Assembly: GCA_033717875.1 (NCBI GenBank)
Contig: JADDKJ010000035.1
Span: forward strand, 1-35,562
DNA: 35,562 bases
Reading direction: 5' to 3'
Origin: SBBG01 sp033717875
GTDB lineage: Bacteria > Pseudomonadota > Gammaproteobacteria > Ga0077554 > Ga007554
A model generated the notes under the pieces. The model saw only the letters and a program-made list of their open reading frames with translations, did no database searches and had not been told where the DNA came from. Of the stretch, positions 7,584 to 20,519 are shown piece by piece. Positions within the stretch are counted from its first letter, which is position 1. The number at the start of each line of letters is the position of its first letter. The translations under genes were made by a program, and so were the position numbers.

Positions 7584-8351
7584 TTATTGCACTACATGTA
7601 ACGAAATCGAATCATAATTTCCCGTTAGATCGGTGGCCGTTATCGTGTAGGCGCCTTCTTCGGTAAAAGTATGGGCGAAGGACTGGTTCGGTTCGGTGGT
7701 ATTCACCAAGCGGCCATTCACTAGCCAGTAAACACGACCTTGCCCGCCCAGGGGTGTCATTTGCAGCGTCGGAGCCGATGTTGACGCTCCGGCTTGCCGC
7801 AGCTTCATGTTGTGGCGTGCGCCGAGGATTTTTAAATCACCCAAGGCGGCGTTCATGGGCGGGCAAGAGGGGTCTGGGGCAGGTAACTGGGATCGTCGCT
7901 TGAGTTCTTGCGGCAACCAGGGTCCAAGAATCGTCGGCCAGCGTGCGAGTTCACGCGATTCCCGTTCGTTTGCATCGCAGTTCGCCAAGAGCGAATTCCC
8001 GGTCCGCGGGTTGATCCAATAGGTTTCCCTTAATGCTCGATTTGGCTGTACTCTATCGGCGAAGGTGGGCGGAATGACGCCGTTGAGTATCCAAGCCGTG
8101 CGGCGTTGATGACACAGTGGATCGTTATCCGACGGCGGTGTCAGCCCCAAAGGCAGCAGATTTGCTGTTGCTTCACTGTATGGGGATGCTGATCGGCTCC
8201 TCTTGGTTGTGCGCCGATTGCCAGGCTGTCCACGATATCGAACAAAATGGGGGCCGCAGTGACCGCGCCATAATGTCCCGGGAGTGGTGTGCCGTCGGGG
8301 CGCCCTACCCAGACCCCTATGGTGTAACGATCCGTCACGCCTATGGCCCAT
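7584..8351 (-). pseudogene. pbpC: C-terminal part of pbpC, out of frame with the rest
   Basis: From about 8184 down to the stop at 7584 this frame encodes the rest of penicillin-binding protein 1C. It has a linker (LTPPSDNDPLC), a segment TAWILNGVIPPTFADRVQP and a C-terminal domain of the BiPBP_C type ending in TEEGAYTITATDLTGNYD. It is in the -1 frame relative to the main pbpC reading frame and has no ribosome-binding site of its own, so it is probably not translated. Adding one G to the run at 8182-8185 would join both parts into about 793 residues, close to E. coli PbpC (770). The frame stays open up to 8351 but the residues before the junction are not PbpC-like. Confidence 0.8.
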
Positions 8352-9964
8352 GCATCACGAAAACCATAGCTCGTGCCGGTTTTCCACGCTACTTGGCGCC
8401 CTCGCGCGAACGAGTGGGGAGACATCAACATGCCTGGCCGCGGCGCGCTCGCCAGGATGTCGCGCACTATCCAGGCTGCGCCGGCGCTCATCATGTGGAG
8501 CTGATGTTGAGTATCGCTGGGCGTGAACTTGAGCGTGCCGCTCTGGCCATTGCGCGCCAAGGCCGAGTATGCCGCCACCAGATTTTCCAGTGTCGCGCCG
8601 GCGCCGCCCAGTATCACGGCATGAGTAGGTTTGGCGCCAGCCGGCAGTGTCAGTTTCAGCCCGCCATTTCTCAGTACGGCGAAAAAACGATTCGCACCGA
8701 GATGATCCAGCACTTCCACGGCCGGTACGTTGAGGGATCGTTGCAACGCTTCGCGGACGCCTACCGGACCGGAAAAGCTGTCGCTGAAATTTCCTGGCTC
8801 ATAGCCTGCGAAGGATTGTGGCGCATCGCTGAGCAAGCTTTCGGAGTGGATCAAGCCGTCGTCCAGGGCAAGCGCGTACAAAAACGGTTTGAGAGTCGAG
8901 CCCGGGGAGCGCACGGCAGTGACCATATCGACGAATCCAAAGCGATCCGCATCGAGCAAATCAGCCGAGCCTACATACGTTTTGATGGCAAGATCCCGAT
9001 TATCCACCACCATCAATGCCAGGGAGGTATGTTCGGGCAAGGAATGCGCCAGATCCCGTAAGCGGTGTTCAAAACGCCATTGCATGTTGGCATCGATGGT
9101 GGTCATGATGCGCCTCGTGTGCGGATAGCGTGCCCGCATGCGCTCGGCAAACAATGGCGCCAGCCTGGGCTGCGCCCAGTAACGGCGCTGCACGCTTTCG
9201 AGCTTGGCGTCGTGCACCGTCGCCGCAGGCCATTTGCCCGTGCGCATCATGCGATCCAGCACTTTGTCGCGCGCCGTGCGAGCCAGCTCGGGATGCCGAT
9301 CGGGCCGGTACAGGCTGGGTGCCTGCGGCAACACGGTCAGCAAAGCGGCTTCGGCGCGGCTGAGTTTTTTAGCATTTTTGCCCAAATACGCAAAGCTTGC
9401 AGCCTGGACGCCTTCGACAGGTCCGCCGAAAGGGGCATAGTTGAGATACAGTTCCAGTATTTCTTTTTTGGAGTAATGCCATTCCATCTGAAGGGCGCGC
9501 GCTACCTGCTTGACCTTGCCCCACGGTGAGCGATCGTGCGGATCCAGGATGCGCGCCATCTGCATGGTGAGCGTAGAGCCGCCCGATATGATCTTGCCGT
9601 AGCGCAACCACTGCCAGGCGGCCCGCAGCAATGCCGCGGGATTGACGCCGGGATGATAATAAAACCAGCGGTCCTCATAGGTCAGCAGCGTTTCAACATA
9701 ATAAGGCGAGACTTCTTCCAGGCGCACTGGATAACGCCACACGCCTTGCGCATCGGCAAAGGCTCGCAGTGGCGTACCATCGGCCGCGGTGACGACAACA
9801 CTTGGCAGGCGGTCCGCGGCAGGCACGGGCAGCGGGGAGGCGATATCGAATGCCAGTAACGCCACGCATAGGGTCGCCATCATCGCGCCAAAACGTGCGG
9901 CGCGCGACCAGATGGCGCCCCGAAGGTCGCTTGGCTGTGCCGGAAGCTGGCTATTTCGCCCCAT
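8141..9964 (-). CDS. pbpC: Penicillin-binding protein 1C, main part (frameshifted before its C-terminal domain)
   Basis: The 607-residue product is a class A penicillin-binding protein: an N-terminal membrane anchor (about 25-45), a GT51 peptidoglycan glycosyltransferase with EDRWFYYHPG (97-106) and GGSTLTMQMAR (128-138), and a transpeptidase with the catalytic serine motif STLK (356-359), SLN (410-412) and KTGTS (528-532). All catalytic residues are intact. The last about 14 residues (from PHTVKQQQ) are out of the homologous frame because of the shift near 8182. ATG 9964 overlaps the end of the macroglobulin gene by 14 nt, so the two are translationally coupled. PbpC and alpha-2-macroglobulin pairs are common in Gram-negatives and are thought to act together in periplasmic protection and repair. 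The protein may still act without its C-terminal domain. Confidence 0.9.
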   Translation of the reverse strand: MGRNSQLPAQPSDLRGAIWSRAARFGAMMATLCVALLAFDIASPLPVPAADRLPSVVVTAADGTPLRAFADAQGVWRYPVRLEEVSPYYVETLLTYEDRWFYYHPGVNPAALLRAAWQWLRYGKIISGGSTLTMQMARILDPHDRSPWGKVKQVARALQMEWHYSKKEILELYLNYAPFGGPVEGVQAASFAYLGKNAKKLSRAEAALLTVLPQAPSLYRPDRHPELARTARDKVLDRMMRTGKWPAATVHDAKLESVQRRYWAQPRLAPLFAERMRARYPHTRRIMTTIDANMQWRFEHRLRDLAHSLPEHTSLALMVVDNRDLAIKTYVGSADLLDADRFGFVDMVTAVRSPGSTLKPFLYALALDDGLIHSESLLSDAPQSFAGYEPGNFSDSFSGPVGVREALQRSLNVPAVEVLDHLGANRFFAVLRNGGLKLTLPAGAKPTHAVILGGAGATLENLVAAYSALARNGQSGTLKFTPSDTQHQLHMMSAGAAWIVRDILASAPRPGMLMSPHSFARGRQVAWKTGTSYGFRDAWAIGVTDRYTIGVWVGRPDGTPLPGHYGAVTAAPILFDIVDSLAIGAQPRGADQHPHTVKQQQICCLWG

Positions 9965-12900
9965 TCTCGACGCGCAAGGTCGCTGATGTTACGCCTACCG
10001 CACGGATATGTGGCCGGTACATATCTTCCACATAGGGGGGTGGGACAACGAATTCGCCAGGCGAAACCACGCGCACCAGATAGAATAAATTCGCGGTTTC
10101 CCCCTCCGAGAGACGGAGCGCGGCCACATAACGGTCGTCACGAAACTCCTGGTGTCGAATCGCCTCCGATTGCATGGCGTCAGCAAGGTTAATGCCGTTG
10201 ATCTTCAACGAACGCAGGGTTTCGCCTTGGGTCAGATTCAGGTTTTCCACCTCCAGGCCGGCGGGCGCCAAATCGACCACTAGGCCGTCCTCGATATCCT
10301 CCTTGCTCTGGATATGCAGGTTCACAACTAGTAGTTCGCCCACACGCAAGGCGCGGTTACCAGCAGGCGTACCGCTCATGGTGAAGAGTTTGCGCTCGAT
10401 TTTGATGTCTTTGCTTTGCGCGGCGGGAGCGAGGCGCGGATAACCTTGAACCTCTGTCTCTACGTAGATGTTGGCGTCGTTGTCAGAACGCAGCTCCACG
10501 CCCATTTTGATTTGCTCCGGGGAAATGCGCCGCCGCAGTGTTGGCCGTTCACCAACTTGCTCCGCGTTTTTCGCGATTTTCAACATGCCGCGCCACGGTT
10601 GGCCGGTGGTGAGCCCCATGGCCTGGGCGGCGAGAAAAATAGCGAAGCGTTCTTGCGTGCTCAGATAGGGCCGGTTTTTGAGCGTGTCGCGCAAGCTCAG
10701 CAACAACGCTTCGCGTTTTTTGTCCGCCACGTCATGGCGTGCCAGCAAAGCATACATTAGCGCGATATCGCGTCCCGGCGAGCCGTAGTCGCCCCAGTAG
10801 AAATAATTGTCGCGTTTCAGCTCGAAGGCTTGCTCTATGGCCTGTTCGCCGCGAGGAATATCGCCTTGCATACGCAGAGCCAAGCCCAGGTGCACCAATG
10901 GTAAACCGGATTTCGCCTTGCTGCGTTCACTGTCATACAGCGTGCGCAGCGCCCCCAGTGGCGCACGGCCGACACGGGCCAACACATAGCCGGCATAGGT
11001 CTGCGCCGCGAACTCAAGGTGACCGCTGTCCCAATAGCCGCGCTCCGCCCAAGTGTTGTCATTGCCCAGCAAGCGTTGTTCCAGATTGTTCAATACACGC
11101 TCCAGCATGGTTTTGGGCACCGCAAAACCTTGTTTTTGCGCATCGAGCAGGAAGTTGGCGACATATGGGGTCAAATAAGGTTCTTCAGGACTGGCGTCAT
11201 TCCATAACCCAAAGCCTCCGCTGGAAAGCTGCATGGTGGAGAGGCGCTGAATGGCGCTATCGATGCGCTCGACCCGTTCAGCCCACGAAAGGGGTTTCAA
11301 TCCCAAGGTCTTGGCGGCCGTTTCATCCACAAAGAGATGCGGATAGGCCGAGCTTGTGGTTTGCTCAAGGCATCCATAGGGATAATGCAGTAATCCCTCG
11401 ACCGCGCTGCGTATATCCAAAGGCGGTGTAGTCGAGGCGAGCACGTGTCCTTCCACGGTTTGCTCCATCAAGCCGGAGAGGTCAGCGGCATCCAGTTTTA
11501 TCGATTCTCCCTTGCGCAGTATGCGCGAGGCAGTGCGGCGCTCGGCAGGAAAGGCTGGGCGCACGCCAAGGCTAAACTGGCGCTTGATATTTACATCGTT
11601 ACCTTTGATGTTGAGTTTGATGATACCTTCGCCAAAATCCTCTTTGGCGCCAAGTTCGAAGTACAGGGTGCGCTTTTGTTTATCCTTGAGCGTTATGGTT
11701 TGCTCGCCCTTGCCGAGCGTAAGCGGCGCTGTGGCGGTAAGTTCCAGCGCCAGGTTTTTCTCGTGTCCGCTGAGGTTTTGCACGTCCAGAGCCAATCGTG
11801 AACGATCTCCTGGCGCCAGGAAGCGGGGCATGGCGGCCTCCGCCACGACGGGCGCGGCCACCACCACCTCGCTTTCACCCGCGCCATAACGATTGGCACT
11901 GAAACCTATCGCCATGATGCGTAAAGTGCCGTTGAAATCGGGTACTGGCAGCTCGATATCGGCTTCGCCGTTAGCATTAACCTGTATCACGCCGCTGAAT
12001 AAAGCCACGGTTTTTACTTTGCTGGGCGGGCGTTTGCCGGAACCGGCGCCGGCCATATCCCTGTCACCGCCAAAACGCATGCGCGCCCGCTCGCCTTTGA
12101 TGTTTTCGATGATTTTTGCATAGAGGTCGTGACTTTCCACGCCATATTCGCGTTTGGCGAAGAAATAGCTATGTGGGTTGGGAGTTTTGTAGCGGGTGAT
12201 ATTCAAAATGCCCAAATCGACTGCCGCGACCGTGACAAAGGCCGATTCGCCCGCCGCATTGGGTAGCGCCACTTTGACTTTCATGGTGGATTCGGGGCGT
12301 ATTTGCTTGGGTGCGTCGATCTTTACCGGGAGTTGCCGGTCTGTTCTATCCAGAGCTACATGCGCCACTCCTACTGCGCGCGTGGGGGTGATGCGGTCCT
12401 TGCCTAGCGCAGGACGAAATACCACTGCGGAAACATAGAGGTTGTGATAGTTCCAATCGGGCGATACAGGTATCGCCAACACGGCGCCGCCCTTTTGCAC
12501 GGTGATGCGCGTGCTCCACAGCAATTCGTCGGACTCCAGCGTGACCAATGCTTCACCGGTATGAGGCGGCGTCAGCGTGACCTTGATCGTGTCGCCAGCG
12601 CGATAGACGGGTTTGTCGAGCTTGATGGCGACGCGATCGGGGCGCGCGCTTTCTTCGTTTCTGTCGTCGTCAACCCAGCCTGCGAATACGCGATAACGAG
12701 TGGTGAGACGGGTGGCCGGATCGAAGATCTCAACACGGTATCTGCCCCATTCGACGGGGAAGGCGAATTGGCCGCGTCCCCCGGCGGGGATATCCAACGA
12801 TTGCGTGTAAACGGGGTACTCAGCTTGGCTGTATTCTCTGAACCAACCGCGTTCGTTATTGTGGCTCCAGTAATAATGGCGGTCCTCGTGTATAACCTTC

Positions 12901-14792
12901 ACTTCGAGCTGTTTGCCCGCCAACAGTTTTGCGTCGGAGCTGACGCGTACCGCTTCGAAGCTCACCGTGCTATTGGAGGGCGCGACCTTGTTCGCGAACA
13001 AAGGGCGCACGCCGACCAACGCCTGAGCAGGCCATACCACGCGCTCTATAGAGCGCACTACCGGGCGCCCGCCCGTTTCAAACAACTGGCCTGTGATGCG
13101 CACCTGCATGGGCGAGGAGGGTCTCTCGCTAAAGGGCTGGAAATGCAGTTCGGCCCGGCCCTGATCATCCAGCGTCAATTCCGGAAGTTCTTCGCGGCGC
13201 GCCTCGATTTGATCCGTCGCGTCTCCAAATACGAAGCCTGGCAGGCCGGTGACTGGCTGCTCGGCGCGCACAATATTGGCCACGGCCGTGAATCGATTCC
13301 CCGCGGCTGGCGCGCCATAGAGATAATCGCCTTCCACTTTGACCGTGAAATCATCTTTTGGCGATAAATGGGTGCGATCGTTCAGCAATTCGAGTTTCAT
13401 GCGCTCTGGTAGGAATTCCTCGACGCTGAATGCATATGTTCCACTTGGCTTGCTGGCTGCGGGATCGGCGCGCAGTTCCAACGTCCACTTGCCAGTCTGG
13501 GCATCCGAGGGGATTTTTACCGCGCTATGATAGTAGCCGGTGGCCTTTGAGCTCCAGGTGGTGGGCGGCAACGACTGTCCATCGGGACGGCGCAAGATGG
13601 CCTGCAACGGTTGGGATTCCACGGCGCGACCATCATAATCGCGCAGCAGAGCGGAAACCTGCGCCGTTTCGCCAGGGCGGTATAGATCGCGATCACCATA
13701 GGCATAGACTTCCAATGCCTGCTGCGCCCGTCCTGACACATCGAATTCAGAGAGATCCAGCGCCGATTCGCGCAATAACAAATACGAAGTATTGGCGCCA
13801 TTGCGCGCGACCACCAGCATACCGGGACGCGCCGCTTGCGCGAAATGCGCAATGCCTTTGGTGTCGCTCATGGACTTGGCGATTGAATGACCGCTGCTGT
13901 CGAATAACTCAACCCCCGTTTTCGGCAGCGCCCAACTTTTGACCAAAGAATTGGTGATGACCAGCGTTTCGCCACGATATGATCGGACATGGATGCCGAT
14001 GTCGGATACTGAAAAGTAGGTAAAGCGCGTTCCGCTTTCATCCAAAGTGCCGGGTTTTCTCATGACTGCGAGATAGAGCCCGGGATGCTGCAATTCCTTG
14101 ATGTTTTCGACCGGAATGTAACTGATGGCGCGTGCGTTAGGTCGCCCTTTCGTCACATAGCGCGCCAAGTGCACACTTTCCCACATGTGCGACATGCTTC
14201 GGACGTTCCAGCGCCATTCGTAGCGATTTCCCGACATTTGGGTCAGGAATTCACGGATGGAGGTATTTTTTACGCGTAAGAACTCAATATCGATATCCGG
14301 CACGTTGACAGTAACGACCGGCAAACCGCCATTCAAGCGAGGCGGCAATATCGAGCCCCGGCTGGCGAAGTCGTATACCGGCGGCGCGGCGCGGGTAGTC
14401 ACGGTTTTTTCCCTGGCCTGTGTCAATACGCTTTTGTCTTCCGCCGGCAAGCCGCTCCGCACCGCGACACGATAGGTCTTTTCCGGCTGGATATTGCTGA
14501 AGTAAAGGACGCGCCGATTGCTGCTCAATACCCAGCCGCCGGACACCGTCTTGCCCTGTGTGGACACATATATATAGCTGTCGTAGCGCTTGTTGGCGGC
14601 AAGAGGGCGTGACAGGGTCACCGCCAGCGCCGGGGCGTCATCAAAGGCGCGTTCCGAGATATCCGCGACTTGAAAGGGAGCAGCATCGGCCGTGGCGCGT
14701 CCTATGGCCAGCAGGTTGCCCAAAAGCAGTAGCGCAATAATGCTGAACCAGGAGAAGTGGGGGCGGGGTGCGCCGGGGTGGCTGTTGGTCAT
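9951..14792 (-). CDS. yfhM: Bacterial alpha-2-macroglobulin family protein (YfhM-like, thioester type)
   Basis: This 1613-residue protein matches the length of E. coli YfhM (about 1650). A signal peptide or anchor lies at about 12-37, followed by macroglobulin-like beta domains, the conserved TVAAVDLGILNITRYKTP block (about 860), a probable bait region near 910-940 rich in Gly/Lys/Arg, and the thioester domain. The thioester motif PYGCLEQTT places the reactive Cys at about residue 1141, and the Gln is present. Family knowledge: cleavage of the bait traps a protease covalently in the periplasm. Unlike E. coli YfhM I see no lipobox cysteine, so it is probably soluble or held by its N-terminal helix. 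ATG 14792 has AGGGA 6 nt upstream. It is first in an operon with pbpC. Confidence 0.93.
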   Translation of the reverse strand: MTNSHPGAPRPHFSWFSIIALLLLGNLLAIGRATADAAPFQVADISERAFDDAPALAVTLSRPLAANKRYDSYIYVSTQGKTVSGGWVLSSNRRVLYFSNIQPEKTYRVAVRSGLPAEDKSVLTQAREKTVTTRAAPPVYDFASRGSILPPRLNGGLPVVTVNVPDIDIEFLRVKNTSIREFLTQMSGNRYEWRWNVRSMSHMWESVHLARYVTKGRPNARAISYIPVENIKELQHPGLYLAVMRKPGTLDESGTRFTYFSVSDIGIHVRSYRGETLVITNSLVKSWALPKTGVELFDSSGHSIAKSMSDTKGIAHFAQAARPGMLVVARNGANTSYLLLRESALDLSEFDVSGRAQQALEVYAYGDRDLYRPGETAQVSALLRDYDGRAVESQPLQAILRRPDGQSLPPTTWSSKATGYYHSAVKIPSDAQTGKWTLELRADPAASKPSGTYAFSVEEFLPERMKLELLNDRTHLSPKDDFTVKVEGDYLYGAPAAGNRFTAVANIVRAEQPVTGLPGFVFGDATDQIEARREELPELTLDDQGRAELHFQPFSERPSSPMQVRITGQLFETGGRPVVRSIERVVWPAQALVGVRPLFANKVAPSNSTVSFEAVRVSSDAKLLAGKQLEVKVIHEDRHYYWSHNNERGWFREYSQAEYPVYTQSLDIPAGGRGQFAFPVEWGRYRVEIFDPATRLTTRYRVFAGWVDDDRNEESARPDRVAIKLDKPVYRAGDTIKVTLTPPHTGEALVTLESDELLWSTRITVQKGGAVLAIPVSPDWNYHNLYVSAVVFRPALGKDRITPTRAVGVAHVALDRTDRQLPVKIDAPKQIRPESTMKVKVALPNAAGESAFVTVAAVDLGILNITRYKTPNPHSYFFAKREYGVESHDLYAKIIENIKGERARMRFGGDRDMAGAGSGKRPPSKVKTVALFSGVIQVNANGEADIELPVPDFNGTLRIMAIGFSANRYGAGESEVVVAAPVVAEAAMPRFLAPGDRSRLALDVQNLSGHEKNLALELTATAPLTLGKGEQTITLKDKQKRTLYFELGAKEDFGEGIIKLNIKGNDVNIKRQFSLGVRPAFPAERRTASRILRKGESIKLDAADLSGLMEQTVEGHVLASTTPPLDIRSAVEGLLHYPYGCLEQTTSSAYPHLFVDETAAKTLGLKPLSWAERVERIDSAIQRLSTMQLSSGGFGLWNDASPEEPYLTPYVANFLLDAQKQGFAVPKTMLERVLNNLEQRLLGNDNTWAERGYWDSGHLEFAAQTYAGYVLARVGRAPLGALRTLYDSERSKAKSGLPLVHLGLALRMQGDIPRGEQAIEQAFELKRDNYFYWGDYGSPGRDIALMYALLARHDVADKKREALLLSLRDTLKNRPYLSTQERFAIFLAAQAMGLTTGQPWRGMLKIAKNAEQVGERPTLRRRISPEQIKMGVELRSDNDANIYVETEVQGYPRLAPAAQSKDIKIERKLFTMSGTPAGNRALRVGELLVVNLHIQSKEDIEDGLVVDLAPAGLEVENLNLTQGETLRSLKINGINLADAMQSEAIRHQEFRDDRYVAALRLSEGETANLFYLVRVVSPGEFVVPPPYVEDMYRPHIRAVGVTSATLRVENGAK

Positions 14793-15063
14793 GTTAGTCC
14801 CTGTTGGTATTGGTTGTCGCGCCCCTTTTGATAATGGCGCATGGCAATGTATCGGCTTGATTCTGTATTGGCATTAGTGTGGCGCGCCGTGCTTTTCATT
14901 TCCTGCCGGTTGTGTCAGGTCGAGAGCGATATCTCTTTGTGGCCGAATGTGGTGCATAATGAGATTGCATTGCCCAAAGGCATAATTCTCACGATCCGGG
15001 GGCATTTTTTATGGGCTCGCCCGGTGTTGCCGGTTAAATTGTGGTCTTTTCTATAACTCGCGC
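14793..15063. other. Divergent intergenic region between the macroglobulin gene and the str operon
   Basis: No gene is supported here. The right part leads into the str promoter at 15064. An imperfect dyad at 14960-14991 (outer arms TGAGA/TCTCA, inner TGCC/GGCA) could be an operator or chance. I could not place a convincing promoter for the minus-strand macroglobulin gene. Confidence 0.4.
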
Positions 15064-15092
15064 TTGACACGCGGGTATTGACTCCCTAAAAT
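15064..15092 (+). promoter_or_regulatory. Strong sigma70 promoter of the str (rpsL) operon
   Basis: A perfect TTGACA (15064-15069) is followed after 17 nt by TAAAAT (15087-15092), which matches TATAAT at 5 of 6 positions. Transcription would start near 15099, giving a leader of about 130 nt before rpsL. This is the only near-consensus promoter upstream of the ribosomal cluster and probably drives rpsL onward through S10. Confidence 0.75.
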
Positions 15093-15230
15093 CTCCGCTT
15101 CTTTGATGGGCCGTTGTGTAAACCTCCGGGCTGTCTTTATAGGATTCCTGAGTATCCCACGTTTATTTCGAGCGCCACATCGGGCCTCCGGGGTGCTCGC
15201 TTGCATTTGTGCGGGAGTAAATAACTTAAA

Positions 15231-15605
15231 ATGGCAACGATCAATCAGTTGGTGCGCAAGCCGCGCGTGCAGCAGAAGGTCAAGACGAACGTCCCTGCGC
15301 TGGGCGGTTCGCCGCAGAAGCGCGGTGTTTGCACCCGTGTGTACACCACTACGCCGAAAAAGCCCAACTCGGCCTTGCGTAAAGTCGCCCGCGTGCGCTT
15401 GACCAATGGCATGGAAGTGAGCAGTTACATCGGCGGCGAAGGCCACAATTTGCAGGAACACTCCGTGGTGCTGATTCGCGGCGGCCGTGTCAAAGACTTG
15501 CCCGGCGTGCGTTACCACACGGTGCGCGGCAGTCTCGACACCTCCGGCGTGAGTGCCCGCCGCCAGGGTCGTTCCAAGTATGGGGCCAAGCGTCCCAAGT
15601 CGTAA
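15231..15605 (+). CDS. rpsL: 30S ribosomal protein S12
   Basis: The 124-residue S12 sits at the decoding centre of the 30S subunit and helps control accuracy. The TTTPKKPNSALRK loop carries Lys43, and GGRVKDLPGVRYH carries Lys88 and Asp89. Both lysines, whose substitution gives streptomycin resistance in E. coli, are the wild-type residue. Asp89 is the residue methylthiolated by RimO in E. coli. It is the first gene of the str operon; rpsG follows after 42 nt. The upstream GGGAG is about 14 nt from the ATG, a loose spacing. Confidence 0.98.
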   Translation: MATINQLVRKPRVQQKVKTNVPALGGSPQKRGVCTRVYTTTPKKPNSALRKVARVRLTNGMEVSSYIGGEGHNLQEHSVVLIRGGRVKDLPGVRYHTVRGSLDTSGVSARRQGRSKYGAKRPKS

Positions 15606-15647
15606 TGATTTTTTTGTTAGGCGCCAAACTCGGATTTAGGTGAAGCA

Positions 15648-16118
15648 ATGTCGAGAAGAAGGGTAGCAGCAGGACGAGTGATCCTCCCGGATCCCAAATT
15701 TGGCAGTGAAATGCTGGCCAAGTTCGTTAACGTCGTGATGAAGAGCGGCAAGAAATCCGTCGCGGAGGGTATCGTTTATGGTGCGCTCGATCAGATCGGC
15801 AAAAAGGGGCGAGGCGATGCCCTGGAAGTATTCTCCCAGGCGCTGGAAAATATCCGCCCCGTGGTCGAGGTGAAATCCCGTCGTGTCGGCGGCGCCACCT
15901 ATCAGGTGCCTGTCGAAGTCCGTCCCGCGCGCCGTACCGCATTGGCGATGCGCTGGCTGACCGATGCCGCGCGCAGCCGTAGCGAGAAAACGATGGGCAT
16001 GCGTCTGGCGGCGGAGATCATGGATGCCTACGAAAGTCGCGGCACCGCAGTGAAGAAGCGTGAAGACACGCATCGCATGGCCGAGGCCAACAAGGCGTTT
16101 GCGCATTTTCGCTGGTAG
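15648..16118 (+). CDS. rpsG: 30S ribosomal protein S7
   Basis: The 156-residue S7 nucleates assembly of the 30S head by binding the 3' major domain of 16S rRNA. The conserved MSRRR start, ALDQIGKKGRGDALEVF, the beta-hairpin RVGGATYQVPVEVRP (about 78-93) and the C-terminal HRMAEANKAFAHFRW helix are all present. AGGTG lies 6 nt before the ATG. In E. coli S7 represses its own operon by binding the rpsL-rpsG spacer; here that spacer is only 42 nt, so the same control is uncertain. Confidence 0.98.
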   Translation: MSRRRVAAGRVILPDPKFGSEMLAKFVNVVMKSGKKSVAEGIVYGALDQIGKKGRGDALEVFSQALENIRPVVEVKSRRVGGATYQVPVEVRPARRTALAMRWLTDAARSRSEKTMGMRLAAEIMDAYESRGTAVKKREDTHRMAEANKAFAHFRW

Positions 16119-16177
16119 TCCGGCGGACTATTTCTGAAGTGTTGGTTTGAGTTTGTAATTTGAAGGATTGTTGAGTC

Positions 16178-18280
<2,103 letters not shown>

Positions 18281-18313
18281 AAGTTTCCAACCAATTTTAG
18301 CGAGGTAATAACC

Positions 18314-19504
<1,191 letters not shown>

Positions 19505-19509
19505 TATAC

Positions 19510-19821
19510 ATGGCTAGTCAAAGAATACGTATCCGCCTGAAGGCCTTCGATCATCGCTTGATCGATCAATCGGCGCGTGAGATTGTCGAAACCGCCAAGC
19601 GTACTGGCGCGCAGGTCAAGGGTCCGATTCCTTTGCCGACGAAGAAAGAGCGTTTCACCATTCTCATTTCTCCGCATGTCGACAAGGATGCCCGCGATCA
19701 ATATGAGATCCGCACCCACAAGCGCCTGATGGACATCGTGGATCCTACCGACAAGACGGTGGATGCGCTGATGAAGCTGGATCTGGCGGCCGGTGTGGAT
19801 GTACAGATCAAATTGACGTAA
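19510..19821 (+). CDS. rpsJ: 30S ribosomal protein S10 (NusE)
   Basis: The 103 residues match E. coli S10 in length. The protein is part of the 30S head and, as NusE, pairs with NusB and NusG in transcription antitermination. Conserved RIRIRLKAFDHRLID at the start, GPIPLPTKKERFTILISPHV in the long loop and THKRLMDIVDPT are present. It begins 5 nt after the tuf stop, and the only Shine-Dalgarno-like bases overlap the last tuf codons. So its translation is likely coupled to tuf. No S10 leader as in E. coli can fit. Confidence 0.98.
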   Translation: MASQRIRIRLKAFDHRLIDQSAREIVETAKRTGAQVKGPIPLPTKKERFTILISPHVDKDARDQYEIRTHKRLMDIVDPTDKTVDALMKLDLAAGVDVQIKLT

Positions 19822-19862
19822 TCGAGTGTTGATCTGCTTTACAGAAGAATAGGGTTTGAGAA

Positions 19863-20507
19863 ATGGCTATCGGATTAATCGGTCGTAAATGCGGCATGAC
19901 GCGGGTCTTCACCGAAGAAGGTGTGTCCGTACCTGTCACCGTGATCGAAGTTGACCCCAATCGCGTAACCCAGGTGAAAACCTTGGAGACCGATGGTTAC
20001 CGTGGCGTGCAGATCACCACCGGTGTGCGGCGCGCTACCCGTGTCACCAAGGCGGCGGCGGGACATTTCGCCAAGGCGGGTGTCGGTGCCGGGCGTGGTC
20101 TGTGGGAGTTTCGCCTTGAAGCCAGCGAGGGCGAGAATCTTGCCCCGGGCGCCGAGCTGAAGGTCGACCTGTTCCAGGCGGGCCAGAAGGTCGACGTGGT
20201 GGGCACGAGTATTGGTAAGGGCTTTGCCGGCACCATCAAGCGCCACAATTTTACGATGGGCGATGCCACCCATGGTAATTCGCTGTCGCATCGTGCGCCT
20301 GGCTCTATCGGTCAACGCCAGACGCCGGGACGGGTGTTCAAGGGCAAGAAAATGTCCGGTCACCTGGGTAATGAGCGTTGCTGTGTGCAAAATCTCGAAG
20401 TGGTGCGTGTTGACGCTGAGCGCAATCTGCTGTTGGTTAGGGGCGCTGTCCCCGGCGCCAAGGGTGGCGATGTGATTGTGCGTCCTGCCGTAAAAGCGCG
20501 TGCTTGA
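19863..20507 (+). CDS. rplC: 50S ribosomal protein L3
   Basis: The 214-residue L3 is an early-binding protein near the peptidyl transferase centre. The N-terminal GLIGRKCGMTRVFTEEG and the central HGNSLSHRAPGSIGQRQTPG extension are typical. The GQRQ segment at about 150-153 includes the glutamine methylated by PrmB in E. coli. Slightly longer than E. coli L3 (209). A GAGAA sequence precedes the ATG closely. The gap after rpsJ is 41 nt and to rplD 12 nt. Confidence 0.98.
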   Translation: MAIGLIGRKCGMTRVFTEEGVSVPVTVIEVDPNRVTQVKTLETDGYRGVQITTGVRRATRVTKAAAGHFAKAGVGAGRGLWEFRLEASEGENLAPGAELKVDLFQAGQKVDVVGTSIGKGFAGTIKRHNFTMGDATHGNSLSHRAPGSIGQRQTPGRVFKGKKMSGHLGNERCCVQNLEVVRVDAERNLLLVRGAVPGAKGGDVIVRPAVKARA

Positions 20508-20519
20508 TAGGTAAGGGTT

